From assembly GCA_023101725.1 (NCBI GenBank), contig JALJCO010001224.1:310001-374000 (forward strand): DNA of 64,000 bases, read 5' to 3'. A program made the position numbers and the translations under genes. The DNA comes from Atherinomorus stipes (taxonomy: Eukaryota; Chordata; Actinopteri; Atheriniformes; Atherinidae). The notes under the pieces are model-generated. The model was not told the origin of the DNA and searched no databases. It saw only the letters and a program-made list of their open reading frames with translations. Below are positions 62,274 through 64,000 of this stretch, in pieces; position 1 is the stretch's first letter; every line of letters begins with the position of its first letter.

Positions 62274-63215
62274 TGAAAAATTATTCATACCCTCCAGTTA
62301 AAGAAAGAAAAATATCAGCTGCCAGTGAAGTAAGTTAAAATCGACAAAAGTAATAATAAATACAAATTCTATGAAAATCATGACATTGATTTTGAATTGT
62401 TGTTTTAAAGAAATATTAAAAACAAACACACTAGAAATTAAACAGATAAACAAGCATGATGGGGCTCCGAAGCTAGGAGCCCCATGGGACAGTTTTCTTT
62501 AATTTTTTATTTTTTGAAATGATTATTTCCAACCACAATTCAAAAGCAATATCTTATTTCACTAAATCATAATTTTGTAAATTTTTATTTATTATTAGTT
62601 TCTTGTTATTTGAAAACAGGGTTCCCCAGGGGTCTTAAAAAGTAAAAAAAAAAAAATGTCTTAAATTCTGACATTTGAATTTGAGGCCTTAAAAAGTCTT
62701 AAAAACGGGCAGCTTTTCATTCAAGGTCTTAAATTTGATTTGGGTAAGTCTCAGTTTTGACTTTTATTTATTCCAGAAAAGCATGGGCTTCATAAAATGC
62801 GCCCAATGAAAGACTATTTTAAAATAGTTTGTCAGTTTTTCTGAGTGGCTCGGATAGCTACTAATGTTAGTACTGTAGGTGGTGAATAAATGTTTGTAGC
62901 GCCCCCCATGTACAATCTGTTGTTTTTAATGCAAAATAACATAATAGAGCCCCTTTTTTTTAATGCAAAGAGATTTTATCCTGTTCAATAACTAATTTGG
63001 AAATGAATAAGCTAGATTGAAAGTAAAAGGTTTTGAATGTCTGGTATCATTTGAACATTTCTGATAGTGCGGCGTGTTGGTCTTCAATTTAATTCATTAA
63101 GGTTTTTAAAGGTCTTAAATTTAACTTGCTAAAACCTGCAAGAACCCTGTGAATGACTTGTGAATTTAGCCTTTTCTTTAATTGGAGAGTATGAATAACT
63201 TTGAGGACGGCTGTA
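62274..63215. mobile_element. Mariner-like element split by a nested insertion
   Basis: Left 'agtgtcgtcctgaaaaatta' then 'ttcataccctcc'; right 'ggagagtatgaataactttg' then 'aggacggctgta'. The host resembles 15938-16440 and is interrupted at 62617-63149. Confidence 0.6.
62617..63149. mobile_element. Nested TIR element, CAGGGTTCC type
   Basis: Left cagggttccccaggggtctt, right taaaacctgcaagaaccctg, with CAGGGTT/AACCCTG ends in inverted orientation and repeated 'ggtcttaaa' blocks near both ends. A related right-end fragment is at about 22490-22571 ('aaatttaacttgttaaaacg'). No exact target duplication was seen. Confidence 0.6.
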
Positions 63216-64000
63216 TACTATGAGCCACAGATGAGACGCTGCGGTTGGCTGCCAATGAAAATGTAAGAATCTGTGGTGAGGAGGGCAGTTTCAGACTTCT
63301 CCTTCTGACGCGGCGGCTTACTGTAGGAGCAACATCTCCAGGCTTGTTTATGGAACGGGTCACTGAAGAGACACCAGGGCGATTCCCTCTGGGACCGGTG
63401 ATTTTACTGGAATGGCTCTCTGGGAGGCTAATAGTTCTTGTTTATGTGTGTGTGCACATCTGTGTTTCTCTGGACCACCATTCAAAGATCAATGACACGC
63501 AGGCTTGACTGCTTTAAGTGCCATATGGAAATAAGAGACTTAAGTTGGTGGTCTTATTAGATGTTTTTCTCGTTTAGTCACATAGTCTTGTTGTAAATAT
63601 GCAATAGCAAAGCTGCAGTTCTTCCAGAAATCCCTCTGGTCCTTTTAATCCCTCTTTCATTTTTCTTCCTCTTCACAACCTGGTCTTTCCTCTTTCAACT
63701 ACGACCCCCCTGTCTCCCATTCAGTTTTTGCACCTCTGTCACTCCTTAATCAGGAAGTTTCCTTGACCTTTTCCAGGTCCTTGTTACATCGCTGCCCCCT
63801 TGTGGTGTATTTTCCTGTCAAGCAGTGACTGTGTTCAGTTGAGCCTCATGAAACTAAGTAAGGAAGAAGATGCAAGTAATTCCAGCTAATTATTCAAAAG
63901 GTCCACATCTGAATCACACATTCAGGTGTGTGACCACTGGTTTGAGAGTTAAAGATACATATAAAGTAATATATTTCTCTGTGACATTGAGATGTGCCAT

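Larger units (their letters stand above)
60103..64000 (+). other. Intron after exon E, continuing past the window
   Basis: Begins gtaagc. No phase-0 exon with both splice sites was found before the window end. It contains a TIR element (60452-61162), a plain AT-rich stretch (61163-62270), a mariner-like element with a nested insertion (62274-63215) and an unrecognised end part (63216-64000) with pyrimidine-rich tracts near 63660-63775. Confidence 0.55.

Noticed and set aside
63660..63800. Strong pyrimidine tracts and AGs suggesting another exon
   Set aside because: Phase-0 frames after these acceptors meet stops without a usable donor.
1..64000. CRISPR array, operon or phage-like system
   Set aside because: No regularly spaced direct repeats, no dense tandem genes and no ribosome-binding sites; the sequence is clearly vertebrate intronic DNA.

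Overview
The window looks like about 64 kb of the nuclear genome of a ray-finned (teleost) fish. The evidence is long AT-rich non-coding stretches, vertebrate-type GT-AG splice sites, many CA and AT microsatellites, and dense short DNA-transposon relics with termini such as TAGGGCTGGG, TAGGGATGCACG and TTTAAAGGTACAG. There is also a tRNA-derived SINE. No operon, bacterial gene, phage, CRISPR array or rRNA was seen. Almost all long open frames are chance openings in introns or repeats.

One gene is supported, on the + strand. Five short exons (A 229-324, B 3880-4064, C 32066-32200, D 34561-34740, E about 59954-60102) join with compatible codon phases (2-2, 2-1, 1-1, 1-1, 1-0) into one open frame of about 248 codons. 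From recalled family resemblance I assign it to BLTP1 (KIAA1109; Tweek in fly, LPD-3 in worm, Csf1 in yeast), a giant bridge-like lipid transfer protein at membrane contact sites. Neither the start nor the stop codon is in the window. The exonic part is only about 1.2 percent of the window; two introns are about 28 kb and 25 kb.

The introns are a record of transposon activity. Several non-autonomous hAT-type elements have exact 8-bp target-site duplications: 4157-4788, 11551-12350 (nested in an older element), 33609-34412, 38793-39065 and 41433-42175. The copies at 33609 and 41433 carry the same nested palindromic MITE at the same internal position but have different target duplications, so the composite seems to have moved as a unit. 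Members of that palindromic family carry the motif TCTCGCGAGA, a known vertebrate promoter element. Other relics are mariner-like elements in AT-rich sites, a 0.6-kb palindromic element, inverted repeat pairs at 18.0/21.2 kb and 44.6/46.0 kb, and the SINE at 46.8 kb.

Low-repeat blocks (about 5-8, 19.8-21.1, 34.8-36.7, 50.5-51.7 and 54.2-55.4 kb) are where unseen exons or conserved regulatory elements would most likely lie. I found no convincing new biological system. The best leads are the composite hAT element, the promoter motif it carries, and the ambiguous tandem acceptor of the last exon.
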